Assembly (NCBI GenBank): GCA_020152595.1
Contig: JAIGNY010001840.1
Span: forward strand, 129,001-193,000
DNA length: 64,000 nucleotides
Origin: Chiridota heheva
Lineage: Eukaryota > Echinodermata > Holothuroidea > Apodida > Chiridotidae
Direction: 5' to 3'
The notes beneath the pieces are model-generated. The model had not been told where the DNA came from. It saw only the letters and a program-made list of their open reading frames with translations, and did not search any database. The position numbers were made by a program, and so were the translations under genes. Shown here one piece after another: positions 51,641-62,269 of the stretch (the stretch's first letter is position 1; the number at the start of each line of letters is the position of its first letter).

Positions 51641-51889
51641 GCTTAAATGAGCTTGAAGGTGTGTGTGGAGTAAAGAGGAAGGGGGTGGGGGGTGGGGAGG
51701 CGGGGAGTGGGTCAATGTGATTGACTAATTAAGTGGAATGAAGAGATGTATAAATTGGTTCATTGTTGGTCAGTAAAATGGTAAAGTGATAAGTTGGCCT
51801 GTTCCTAAATGATCTTGAAGGTGTGTGTGTGTGTGGGTGGAAGGGGGAGAGGGGTTAGTGTGTTTAATAAATTGGTTGATTTTTTGTCA

Positions 51890-52282
51890 GTAAAATGTTA
51901 ATGTGATAGGGGGAAATGTTAATGTGATAGGGGGAAATGTTAATGTGATAAGTGGAAATGTTAATGTGATAGGTGGACATGATAATGTGATAGGTGGACA
52001 AGTTAATGTGATAGGTGGACATGTTAATGTGATAGGTGGACATGTTAATGTGATAGGTGGATATGTTAATGTGATAGGTGGACATGTTACTGTGATAGTT
52101 GGACATGTTAATGTGATAGGTGGACATGTTAATGTGATAGGTGGACATGTTAATGTGATAGTTGGACATGTTACTGTGATAGGTGGACATGTTAATGTGA
52201 TAGGTGGACATGTTAATGTGATAGGTGGACATGTTAATGTGATAGGTGGACATCTTACTGTGATAGGTGGACATGTAAATGT
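51890..52282. repeat. Minisatellite, 21-bp unit (ttaatgtgataggtggacat)
   Basis: About 18 copies. The first are agggggaaatg variants, the rest aggtggacatg. A 21-bp period keeps both strands open. Confidence 0.92.
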
Positions 52283-52429
52283 TAAATTGACTGGTTTAGA
52301 AGGAGAGATGATCAGCTTGACTAATTGTTGTTTCTTATTAAAAATGGTTGAATGTTTGTTTGGGGTACAACATGGAGTTTGCCACATCTCAGTGTGCACC
52401 TTAAATTTAATTATTTTTGTGTAACTCTT

Positions 52430-53693
52430 TAACTGGCATTCCCACAAGAATAGGTATCACCTGTACCCTTTAATTGGCATCCTCACAAAAATAGGTATCA
52501 CCTTTACCCTTCAAGTGGCATCCCACAAGAATATATATCACCTGTACCCTTCAAGTAACATCCCCACAAGAATTGGTATGATCTGTACCCTTCAATTGGC
52601 ATCCCCACCAGAATAGATATCACTTGTGCCCTTCAACTGTCATCCCCACAAGAATTGGTATAATCTGTACCCTTCAATTTGCATCCCCACAAGAATAGAT
52701 ATCACCTGTACCCTTCAACTGGCATCCCCACAAGAATAAGGTATCATCTGTACCTTTCAACTGGCATCCCCACAATAATAGTTATCATCTGTACCCTTCA
52801 ACTGGCATCCCCACAAGAGTAGGTATCACATGTACCCTTAAACTGGCATCCCCACAAGACTAGTTATCATCTGTACCCTTCAACTGGCATCCCACAAGAA
52901 TAGGTATCACCACTATTCTTCAACTGGCATCCCCACAAGAATAGGTATTATCTGTACCTTCAACTGGCATCCCCACAAGAATAGGTATCACCTGTACCCT
53001 TCAACTGGCATCCCCACAAGAATAGGTATCCTCTGTGCCTTTCAACTGGCATTTCCACAATAATGTGTATCACCTGTACCCTTCAACTGGCATCCCCACA
53101 ATGATAGGTATCATCTGTACCCTTCAACTGTCATCCACACAAGAATAGGTATTATCTGTACTCTTCAACTGGCATCTCCACAAGAATAGGTATCACCTGT
53201 ACCCTTCAACTGGCATCCTCACAAGAATAGGTATCACATGTCCCCTTCAACTGCATGGCATCCCCACAAGACTAGTTATCATCTGTACCCTTCAACTGGC
53301 ATCCTTACAAGAATAGGTATCACATGTCCCCTTCAACTGCATGGCATCCCCACAATCATCTGTACCCTTCAACTGGCATCCCACAAGAATAGGTATCACT
53401 ACTACCCTTCAACTGGCATCCCCACAAGAATAGGTATCATCTGAACCTTTAACTGGCATTCCCACAAGAATAGGTATTACCTGTACCTTTCAACTGGCAT
53501 CCCCACAAGAATAGGTGTCATCTGTACCCTTCAACTGGCATCTCCACAAGAATATGTATCACCTGTACCCTTCAATTGGCATCCCCACAAGAATAGGTAT
53601 TACCTGTACCCTTCAACTGTCACCCCCACAAGAATAGGTATTATCTGTACCCTTTAACTGGCATCCCTACCATAATAGGTATCATCTGTACCC
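52430..53693. repeat. Minisatellite, 41-bp unit (cttcaactggcatccccaca), left of the LINE
   Basis: About 30 copies made of tgtacccttcaactggcatc and cccacaagaataggtatcac. The array is interrupted by the near-complete LINE and resumes at 59257. Confidence 0.92.
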
Positions 53694-53999
53694 AACCTTA
53701 GCAGCGTGTGCAACGAGAGCGACGTGACTTTCTAATTCTTTTCTTTCTCAATATTTCGCTCCGTTTTTCACTTTACTTTGCACAAATTTTGTTTTATATC
53801 ATCATTTTCGGTTTTTTTCTCTGTGGATGGGCTTTTGTCCTCAGTGAGATCATTTCCTTTTATATTTTCCCTTTCGTTCTTTTCGTTTTGACCAGACTTT
53901 TCGCGCCTTCGGTACAAGTATAGCGGTCCATATATAGTAGTTCCGCGACTTTTTTTCTAGCTGCCTCGGGTCTCAGCCCTTTTTTTTTTTTTTTTTACG

Positions 54000-54895
54000 A
54001 TGACAAAACGCTTTTGCCTTGACCTTGATCTTGACCCTCCCTCCCTCCCCGTGACCCACCTACTACCACTGTTAACTATTATTCAGCCCCAGTCCCTAAA
54101 ATCCTTATAATACAGGCAACAAATAAAGAAGATAGTTTTAGGAAAGTTTCCCCATTTCTAATCCACAAGGCACTCCAAGGCCTTGTCGGTACCCTCCCTA
54201 AAGTCTCCACCCTCAGATCCGGCGATCTCCTGGTGCACTGCACCTGAGATACTCAAGCTACCACCCTCCTCAAGATTAAAATCCTAGCTAATACAGGTAT
54301 TGAAGTTACTGTCACCCCCCACCGTTCCCTAAACTACAGTAAAGGTGTGGTCAGATCCAGGGATCTGGCCTACCTAACTGATGAAGACCTCGTAAATGAA
54401 CTAACCAACCAAAATGTCACAGAAGCCCGTCGTCTTGTCCTCAAGAGAGACGGTGCTGAAACTCCCACTAACACCATTTTCCTAACTTTTTCCACACCAA
54501 CTCTCCCCTCCCACATAACAGCAGGCTACTTAAGGATCCCAGTCACCCCTTGCATCCCAAACCCCCTCTGTTGCCATAAGTGTCAGAGGTATGGCCATGG
54601 AAAAAACTCCTGCCGCAGCCAAGCGCGCTGTGGCAACTGTGGAGCCCTAGACCATGACAGCACCTCCTACACCAGCACCCCACACTGCACGAATTGCAGC
54701 GGTACCCATCCAGCAAACCATCCCTCCTTCTCTTAAGACTGCCCCACCTGGCTCCAAGAAAAACAAATAACCAAACTAAAATCCCTTAACCCCAACATCG
54801 CATACCCAGAGGCCAGGAAGCAATTTCTCGCTTCACTGCACACTAAACCATCCTACTCGAGGGTAGTCTCCTCCAACACCAATAATGCCCCCCCC
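54000..54895 (+). pseudogene. LINE ORF1, gag-like protein with CCHC zinc knuckles (broken)
   Basis: A possible ATG at 54000 follows a long T-rich leader. The main conserved frame runs from about 54060 and includes FLIHKALQGLVGTLPKVS, then DEDLVNELTNQNVTEARRLV, then zinc knuckles beginning CCHKCQRYGHGKNSC near 54570, followed by CGNCGALDHDS and CTNCSGTHPA. Spacing C-X2-C-X4-H-X4-C fits retrotransposon RNA-binding knuckles. The frame has an internal stop near 54247 and one near 54735, and the putative start lies in a different frame, so the protein cannot be made intact. In the family, ORF1 binds element RNA to form the RNP. Confidence 0.8.
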
Positions 54896-55359
54896 TAACA
54901 CAAAAAAAACTGACTCGCATACCCAAACAGACCTCACCTGGCTCTTCTTACCAAGTCCTAAGCCCATCACCATTGACAACAAACAAACCACACCTACTAC
55001 CCAAACGACCTCCACCACCACCACTTTTCCCCCCAACCTTCCATCCTCCTCAAAGTCTTCCGGCATCCCCTACGTCAACACATCTTATGCCAACAAACTC
55101 AAGCCAACGTGGCTAACAGTAACAGTCACCCAATTAACAAGCAACAAACCAAGAAACAAGCAATAAACAAACAGTCCACCATCCAAACCCACACCCACAC
55201 TAATGACACGGAAGAGAAGATGGATTGTTCGGTTACCGAACATACTTCTCGTCCAACTTTCAAAAATAACCGTTCCCAAAGAAATAGGGACAAATCCAAA
55301 GAGAAAATTAACCAACTCAGACCGAACAGATCCTCCTCGAAATAACCCTATGCCTCCTT

Positions 55360-56065
55360 ATGGCGTGCAACATAAACGATAGAAATAACATTCTCAACAT
55401 CATACAATGGAACATAAGGAGCCTTAAGGTCAATTCTGAAGAAATTGACCTTCTGGTCACCACCTTCAACCCGGTCGTCTTCTGCCTACAAGAAACTTTC
55501 TTAAAAACCACCGACCATTACTCCCTCAACAACTTCCCTTGCTATCACGAACATCAAGTGGACGCCGACAGGGCCTGTGGGGGCCTTTCCATTCTCGTAA
55601 GACACGATATCCCGCACAGCCCTGTTCAAATGCACACCGACCTTCAGGCCATCTGTATATCTATCTCCCTCCACAAAACTTTTACTCTTTGCATCTATCT
55701 CCCCCAACACCAACATTCAGCCAACCAGCCTTAACAACCTCATCTCTCAGCTCCCCTCCCCCTTCATCTTTCTTGGTGACTTCAACGCTCACAACCCTCT
55801 GTGGGGCTCTGTTACCACCACCCCCAGAGGCAAGCTCATCGAGAACACTCTTCGTCAGCACAACCTCTCCTTGCTCAACACTAACTCCCCGACCTACCTT
55901 CACCCTGCCACAGGTGCCCTTACCTGTATTGACTTGTCTATCTGTTCCCCCAACCTCCTCCCTGATTTTAGCTGGAGAGTCACTGCTGACCTCTGTGGTA
56001 GTGATCATTACCCTCTTCTTATACACTCCAACCTTCAAACCCCCACTAACCACACCCCAAATTAG
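55360..56065 (+). pseudogene. LINE ORF2 part 1: AP-like endonuclease domain
   Basis: Starts MACNINDRNNILNIIQWNIR, with the endonuclease signature QWNIRS followed by VVFCLQET. The domain changes frame near 55730 and continues with FLGDFNAHNPLWGS near 55772 and SDHYPLL near 56000. Those are the catalytic D/N and final D-H motifs of AP-type LINE endonucleases. In the family this domain nicks the target DNA to prime reverse transcription. The frame break makes it non-functional here. Confidence 0.85.
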
Positions 56066-56099
56066 AACCTTGAGAAGGCTGACTGGCCCCTTTTTAAAA

Positions 56100-57930
56100 C
56101 CCTCTGTGACTCACACCTCTCCCCCCATCTCCTTGAGGATGAGGAACCCATGTCAAACTTCAGTAATATCCTTATCAACATCGCCGCCTGCTCAATTCCC
56201 AAAACCTCCAAACCCCCAAATCATCCCCCCAACCCCTGGTTCTCTGATGACTGCAAAACCGCCATCAAGAACAGGAAAAGAGCCCTCAGGAACTTTAAAA
56301 CTAACCCGACCACCCATAACCTCAACCTCTTTCACATCAGCCGTGCCAAGGCCAGACGCACTATCAAGGATAGTAAAACTAACACTTGGAACAACTTCAT
56401 CTCTTCTCTCACCACCAACACCCCCACAAAGAAGACTTGGAGAATGGTTACCAGCTTCCACGGCAGAGTGGGCAAATCTCCCATCTCCCATCTCTCTCAG
56501 AATGGTGACCTTCTCACCGCAAAAAAGGACATTGTTCACCACCTCGCCGCCACTTTTAGCAACATCTCATCCTCTACCAACTACTCCAATGCCTTCAAAA
56601 CCAAAAAGGCTTCTGATGAAGCCCGGAAAATCACTTTTCCTCCCGACAACTCCGAAAGCTACAAGCCCCTCTCACCCTCTCTAAATTAAACCTAGCCATC
56701 CACGACACTGGCTGTACCTCCAAGGGCCCAGATAACATCCCCTACCAGTTCCTGAAACACCTCCCCATCAAGGCCACCACTACTCTACTCACAATCTTTA
56801 ACAACATTTGGACCTCACACTCCTTTCCCCCTATATGGAGGACAGCTATTGTCATCCCCGTCCTTAAACTGGGGAAAGACAATACCGACCCCTCCAGCTA
56901 CCGCCCGATCGCCCTAACTTGCTGTCTCTGTAAAATTATGGAAAGGATCATTAATCAGAGACTAAAGTGGTTTCTTGAGACCAACAGAATCCTTTCCCCT
57001 GACCAAAGTGGCTTCGAAAATGTTGCAATACCCTAGACCAATTAATCACGCTCGACACCGCTATCCGGAAAAAAGGAACATCTCATTGCCATATTTTTTG
57101 ACCTTGAGAAAGCTTTCGACACTACTTAAAAATACGGCATTACCCGCAAACTTCACACCATCGGCCTCAAAGGCCATCTCCCCATCTTTATTCAAAACTT
57201 CCTCTTATCCAGGCGGTTCCAAGTTCGTATTGGCCACACCTTCTTCAACCCGTACCCCCAATAAGAGGGCGTCCCCCAAGGCAGCATCCTCTCTCCCACT
57301 CTCTTCAAGCTGAGCATCAATGACATCGCGGATAACCTTGGCCCCAACATCAAACGTACCTTATATGTAGATGACTTCACCATCTTCTACTCCTCCCCTA
57401 GCTTTCCTATTGTTGAAAGTATAGGCTCCAAATCAGCCTCGATCTGCTGCAAAACTGGAGCAACAAAAACGGTTTTAAATTCTCCAAAGACAAGACAGTC
57501 TGCATGCACTTTTGTCATTTCAACAAACTCCACCCCAACCCGAACTTTGTGCTCAATGGTAATCGCATCCCAAAGTTGAACACACAAAGTTCATGGGTCT
57601 AACTCTAGACCCTAAGCTTACCTACAAGCAACACATCACCAACCTGAAATTGAAATGCAACAGCTCCCTCAACATCCTCAGACTCCTCTCCAACACCACT
57701 TGGGGTGCGAACCGCTTTGCTCTCCTCAAAATTTTCAGGCTCACCATTCGTGCCAAGCTTGACTACGGCAATATTGTCTACTGTGTCGCTCACAACTCAT
57801 ACCTTAACCACATCAACACCAGCCAAAATAAAGCCCTCAGGCTTTGTCTAGGTGCTTACAGGACCTCCGCAATCATCAGCCTTCATGTTGAAGCCAACAA
57901 ACCCCATTTCTACTTAGATGTAGAAAGCTT
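56100..57930 (+). pseudogene. LINE ORF2 part 2: reverse transcriptase domain
   Basis: Upstream linker 56150-56689 contains NPWFSDDCKTAIKNRKRALR, typical of the region between endonuclease and RT. RT blocks follow: SKGPDNIPYQFLKHL, SYRPIALTCCLCKIMERIIN (near 56900), IFFDLEKAFDT (near 57095), EGVPQGSILSPTLF (near 57265) and the catalytic YVDDF at 57364-57378. Then comes the thumb region with LGLTLD-type and KLDYGNIVY motifs near 57600-57780. At least three frame changes or stops lie between the blocks, so the gene is broken, although the sequence is well preserved. Confidence 0.88.
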
Positions 57931-58199
57931 AGCCCATCCTATGCTTTTAAGGTCCTCACCAACACCCAGAACCCTGTTTACAACCTCATTAGGTACCCCA
58001 ATTTCTCCACCCTCTTTGATAGGACTAAAACCCTATCCCCTTCCTTTAGCTTACGCATCAAATCAGACCTATTCCATCTCGGCATCAACCCCACCACTCT
58101 CGGCACCTTCTCCTGGCCCACTTTTCCTCCTTGGGCCACCCCCTCCCTTCTGTCTAACTGGTCCTCTCCAATCATCACAAAGCTCAAACCCATCCTAAC

Positions 58200-59170
58200 C
58201 TCTTTAACAATCTCCACAACCAAGTCAAAGACCAACTCTCAAATTACACCTCCATCTATACTGATGGGTCCAAGGAGGGCAACAAGACAGCTGCTGCTGC
58301 GGTCATCCAAGACATCACCCTCAGTAGCAGACTTCCTGACTACTCATCCATCTTTTCAGTCGAGGCTAAGGCCATTCTCCTCTCCCTCAACTTTATTGAG
58401 TACTCCCTGCTCAGCCACTTTATTATTTTCTCTGACTCAAAGGCATTTCTTACTTCTTTACTCAACCTTAAATGGGATAACCTCACATGCCACCTCCTCC
58501 TCCGCAAACTACTTTCTCCCACCCTCTGCAGGAAAAGTATTCTTTTCTTCTGGATACCCAGCCTTGTTGGCATCCCGGGTAATAACAGGGCTGATGCAGC
58601 CGCTAAGCTTGCCCTCATCCTCCTCCCTGCCCCTTTTTTCAAAACCCTCTCTGACATCAAACTGCTTATCGCTTCCCTTGTTCGGGACTGCTGGCAAACC
58701 TCATGGAAGTCCCAAATTGATAACAAACTCCATGTCATCCAGCCCACAATTCCGATCAAAGCCACCATCAACAACCTCTCTCGTATTGACAACGTTCATA
58801 TTATCCGTCTTAGAATTGGTCACACTCATCTCACCCACTCCCACCTCCTTATTGGCTCCCCCCAACCCCTTTGCAACAATTGCCATTGCACCCTCACAAT
58901 CCATCACGTTCTCCTTGCTTGCCCCCTGTACAACCTTCCCAGAGCTTCCCTTGCTCCCTACAACTCAATTGCTGAGTTCTTCCAGAAAAATCATCTGGAT
59001 GAAATTATCCCCTTCCTTCCTCATGCTTCCCTCTACGACCATTTTAAATTCTCCTCTTCCACCCCCTCTCTACTTTGTTTTTTTTCTTCAACCATGCACC
59101 TCCCCTCACGATCACACCTTTCTGACCTTCTGTCCTTAAATTTCTCTCATTCTCCCCCTGTTTCCTATAC
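58200..59170 (+). pseudogene. LINE ORF2 part 3: RNase H domain and C-terminal zinc-finger-like tail
   Basis: RNase H starts with YTDGSKEGNKTAAAAVIQD at 58257, followed by FSVEAKAILLSLN, IIFSDSKAFLTSL and the last catalytic region PGNNRADAAAKLA near 58575. The C-terminal part has CNNCHCTLTIHHVLLACPLY (near 58870), the C-C-H-C tail common in I/Jockey-group ORF2 proteins. This domain removes RNA from the cDNA hybrid. Fragments of the same 3' region recur at 4301, 8430, 24293 and 59349, as expected for 5'-truncated LINE copies. Confidence 0.88.
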
Positions 59171-59256
59171 TTTCTACCTCTAGAATGATCTGACCTCTCA
59201 GGCACAATTTGACCTTAGTTGTTGTGGTGCCGTTAAGCCATCATCAAACAAACAAA

Positions 59257-59348
59257 CTGTACCCTTCAACTGGCATCCCCACAAGAATAGGTATCACTGG
59301 TACCCTTTAACTGGCATCCCTACAAGAATAGGTATCATCTCTACCCTT
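59257..59348. repeat. 41-bp minisatellite, continuation between two LINEs
   Basis: Two units of the 52.4-kb array lie between the end of the large LINE and the start of the 59349 LINE copy. This shows that both LINEs inserted into the same pre-existing array. Confidence 0.9.
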
Positions 59349-59768
59349 CTCCCACCTTCTTATTGGTTCCCCCCAACCTCTCTGTAACAATTGCCACTGC
59401 ATCCTCACGATCCAACACGTTCTCTTTGCTTGCCCCCTGTACAACCTTCCCAGAGCTTCCCTGCTCCCCACAACTCAATTGCTGAGTTCTTCCAGAAAAT
59501 TCCTCCGGTTAAAATAATCTCCTTCCTTTATCATGCATCCCTCTACAACCATATTTAATTCTCCTCTTCCACCCCCTCTCTACTTTGTTTTTGTTTTACC
59601 CATGCACCTCCTCTCTCGATCACAGCTTTCCGGCTTTTGTTCTTGAATTTCTCTCATTCTCCCCCTGGTTTCTTTCCTTCCTACCTTTAGAATGATCTGA
59701 CCTCTCAGGCACAATTTGACCTTTGTTGTCGTGGTGCGGTTAAGACCTCATCAAACAAACAAACAAAC
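59349..59768 (+). mobile_element. 5'-truncated LINE copy (same family), 3' end only
   Basis: About 420 bp closely matching 58837-59256 of the full-length element, ending in repeated aaac. It starts inside the last remnant of the 41-bp minisatellite. The flanks (ctctaccc before, ctgtacca after) resemble the target sequence used by the larger LINE. It ends 51 bp before the acceptor of exon 59820. Confidence 0.88.
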
Positions 59769-59819
59769 TGTACCAGCAACAGAGAATAATTCCATCAATT
59801 GTTCTTTCTTTGTATTCAG

Positions 59820-59953
59820 ATATAAAAATGGAGTGGAGTAATTGTGGTGCTTTTCTTGCTGTTGGGGGTACACAACCAGTAGAGAGTTTAAGTGCTGTTA
59901 AGTTCTACGACACAACCGGGCATCTAAGATTTACACTAGATATACCATCAGAG
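59820..59953 (+). CDS. TULP4: TULP4-like exon, WD40 propeller segment 5
   Basis: A 134-nt exon, phase 1 at entry and phase 0 at exit, with acceptor tttgtattcag and donor GAG|gtaatg. It encodes DIKMEWSNCG, FLAVGGTQPVESLSAVKFYD and TTGHLRFTLDIPSE. Vertebrate TULP4 has the corresponding order: a QW...LLAVAG strand, a short variable loop, then VKFYNVRGEHIFTLD. The acceptor is 51 bp downstream of a LINE tail ending at 59768. Just upstream of that, a near-complete LINE and a minisatellite fill most of the intron. Confidence 0.93.
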
Positions 59954-60585
59954 GTAATGTATTGCATGCTCCAGAGCATATCAATTCAAGGGGTTAAATT
60001 ATTAGTTTTGCCAATCTTGTAATGTAGTGAAAATAAGAGCACAGTGGAGAAATTCATTCAATGTCTTGTCCTGTCTACTTCTGAAGAGTGACTTTCTTTT
60101 TGTTGTTTATGATTTGATTGCTTAAAGGAGATTTCGCCATGTTTGCTAAGTAACTGCAATTTATGAAATGACAGATAAGAAATAATTATAATTAATGGGT
60201 ATGAAAGGTTTTTAGTAGCACCATGCTCATCAAAAAGGTTTGTTTAAATATTCTTGACACTCAAGAAAAGTACGCCATCAATTTTGGGCTGCTAGCTTCT
60301 TGGAGCTGTTTGACTTATTGAAGTTGTCTTTTATTTCCCAAGAACAGGGAGAGGGAGGGGCAGGAGTCCTAAAGCGAAGGCTGAAAGACCCTGTTTTGTT
60401 CCATTGTGATGGCATAAATCTTAAATTCATTGGTTTGAATCATGAAATATCTTTAGAGGAAAGTGTCATATAAAATTAGTACTTGAATTCCAGCTGGGCT
60501 TTTGTCTAATGCTATTGGTAATTTGGGCCAGTCTATGACAAAGATTGTGTATTTCATGGCTCCTTTTGTTTTATTTGCTTCACAG
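59954..60585. other. Short intron without arrays
   Basis: The 632-bp intron between exons 59820 and 60586 is the only complete intron seen without a minisatellite or transposon. Confidence 0.75.
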
Positions 60586-60810
60586 CAAAGGCTTTCATCA
60601 TTGACCTGGGGTCACAATGACCTGAGGGTGTTTATTGCCTGTGGGTCCATGCTTCATGTGGCCTGGGTGTTCAAGGGGATAGCCCCACTTCAGGTGCTGT
60701 GTCGTGAGGTGATTGTGAGCTGGGTGCCGGATGAGAGGCGTGTCTCTAAGCTACCACTCCCTGCTCGTCTCAGAGGATTTGTCACAGATAGGTCATCCCT
60801 CACTGTCAAG
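60586..60810 (+). CDS. TULP4: TULP4-like exon, WD40 propeller segment 6 (last exon seen)
   Basis: A 225-nt exon in phase 0 at both ends, with acceptor tgcttcacag and donor CAAG|gtaagg. Its 75 residues include LSSLTWGHNDLRVFIACG, the TULP4 block ISICWGHRDSRLLMASG, and later VSKLPLPARLRGFVTD, matching VSKLTLPPRLCSYLS. The peptide therefore ends just before the proline-rich linker of TULP4, which should be in the next exon. I could not find that exon in 60811-64000. The 3' end of the exon with its donor is copied about ten times downstream in a 32-bp array. Use of the second donor would add 32 nt and shift the downstream frame. Confidence 0.93.
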
Positions 60811-61137
60811 GTAAGGCATATGTGTCATCCATCACTGTCAAGGTAAGGCATTATAGGCCATCCCTCACTGTTAAGGTAAGGCTTATAGGTCATCCATCAC
60901 TGTCAAGGTAAGGCATATAGGTCATCCATCACTGTCAAGGTAAGGCATATAAGTCATCCCTCAATGTCAAGGTAAGGCACATAGGTCATCCCTCAATGTC
61001 AAGGTAAGGCATACAGGTCATCCCTCAATGTCAAGTAAGGCATATAGGTCATTCCTCAATGTCAAGGTAAGGCATATAGGTCATTCCTCAATGTCAAGGT
61101 AAGGCATATAGGTCATCCCTCAATGTCAAGGTAAGAC
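60791..61137 (+). repeat. 32-bp array derived from the end of exon 60586-60810 and its donor
   Basis: Unit: ggtcatccctcactgtcaag followed by gtaaggcatata. The first copy is the exon end and its real donor (gt at 60811). About ten further aag|gtaagg sites follow at roughly 32-bp steps (near 60843, 60876, 60908, 60940, 60972, 61003, 61035, 61067, 61099, 61131). Confidence 0.95.
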
Positions 61138-61371
61138 ACAGCTCTGGTGCTATACAAGGGGCACTAGACCGAAAAGTGAGGCTGCAATTTTCCAGACTCA
61201 CAAATATTCAGCAAAGCTTAATGGAGCGCTACAAAACATCTCATATTTGATCACTGTGGAAGCAAAACAAACAGTTTAACCATATTTTAAAAATATTTAC
61301 CAAAAATGAGGACCTTGCTTATAGTAGATCTAGTTCACCTTTAGCCAAAACTCAACGGTCTGGGAATGTTT

Positions 61372-61968
61372 TAGGTGGATCTATTCAAACCACTCTGCTC
61401 CATATATCCACAATTCAACAAAGTAGATCTATTTAAGTCACTCTGCTCCATAGATCCACAATTCAACCAAGTAGATTTATCTAAGCCACTCTGCTCCATA
61501 GATCCACAATTCAACCAAGTAGATCTATCTAAACTAAACCACTCTGCTCCATAGATCCACAATTCAACCAAGTAGATCTACCTAAGCCACTCTGCTCCAT
61601 AGATCCACAATTCAACCAAGTAGATCTATCTAAACTAAACCACTCTACTCCATAGATCCACAATTCAACCAAGTAGATTTATCTAAACCACTCTGCTCCA
61701 TAGATCCACAATTCAACCAAGTAGATCTATCTAAGCCACTCTGCTCCATAGATCCACAATTCAACCAAGTAGATTTATCTAAACCACTCTGCTCTATAGA
61801 TCCACAATTCAACCAAGTAGATATATCTAAACCATTTTGCTTTATAAATCCACAATTCAACCAAGTAGATCTATCTAAACCACTCTGCTCCATAGATCCC
61901 CAATTCAACCAAGTAGATTTATTTAAACCACTCTGCTCCATAGATCCACCATTCAACCAAGTAGAAAC
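61372..61968. repeat. Minisatellite, 48-bp unit (gatccacaattcaaccaagt)
   Basis: About 12 to 13 copies made of ccactctgctccatagatcc, acaattcaaccaagtagatc and tatctaaa. Some units have an extra taaac. The 48-bp period keeps the minus strand open (Trp/Asn/Cys-rich ORFs). Confidence 0.92.
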
Positions 61969-62269
61969 GGCTTTAAAACACAAGAATTTGGTTATCATTG
62001 GTGGGTGTGTGTTTAAAACGGAAGTTAAAAACATGAGATCAGCAGATTTGCTTGCCATTGGATTGGTCAGTGTGTGTTTACTGCTGTGAATGGAAAGTAA
62101 CAAATAAGAGGCTTATTTTGTCTCAGTGGTCAAAGCTTCAGACTAGTGTGGATGCAGCAGTCAGCAACTTTTCTGGTCTTCAAGAAGCTCAGGTAGATGT
62201 AAAAGTGGGGCAAGTAACTTGCAATATGTTAAGTGGTAGTCAATAATTCTACCCATGCCCTGGTAGGTC
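61969..62269. other. Unique sequence between two arrays
   Basis: Contains a 66-nt open segment with tctcag before and CAG|gtagat after it (62127-62192), but its peptide does not match TULP4. Nothing else recognised. Confidence 0.4.

Larger units (their letters stand above)
53694..59256 (+). mobile_element. Near full-length I-group (I/Nimb-like) non-LTR retrotransposon (LINE) with RNase H
   Basis: About 5.56 kb in the same orientation as the host gene. Order of parts: a 5' leader, an ORF1 with zinc knuckles, an ORF2 with AP-type endonuclease, reverse transcriptase and RNase H, then a short 3' UTR ending in repeated aaac. It is inserted in a 41-bp minisatellite, and ctgtaccc stands on both sides (53686-53693 and 59257-59264), consistent with an 8-bp target-site duplication. 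The array sequence resumes after it. RNase H after the RT plus a gag-like zinc-knuckle ORF1 is the pattern of the I group; the exact clade (I, Nimb or another) needs a tree. Several stops and frame shifts interrupt both ORFs, so it is not active as it stands. Confidence 0.9.

Noticed and set aside
62127-62192. Possible 66-nt exon between tctcag and CAG|gtagat
   Set aside because: The peptide WSKLQTSVDAAVSNFSGLQE does not match the TULP4 segment expected next, and short open segments with such borders are common.
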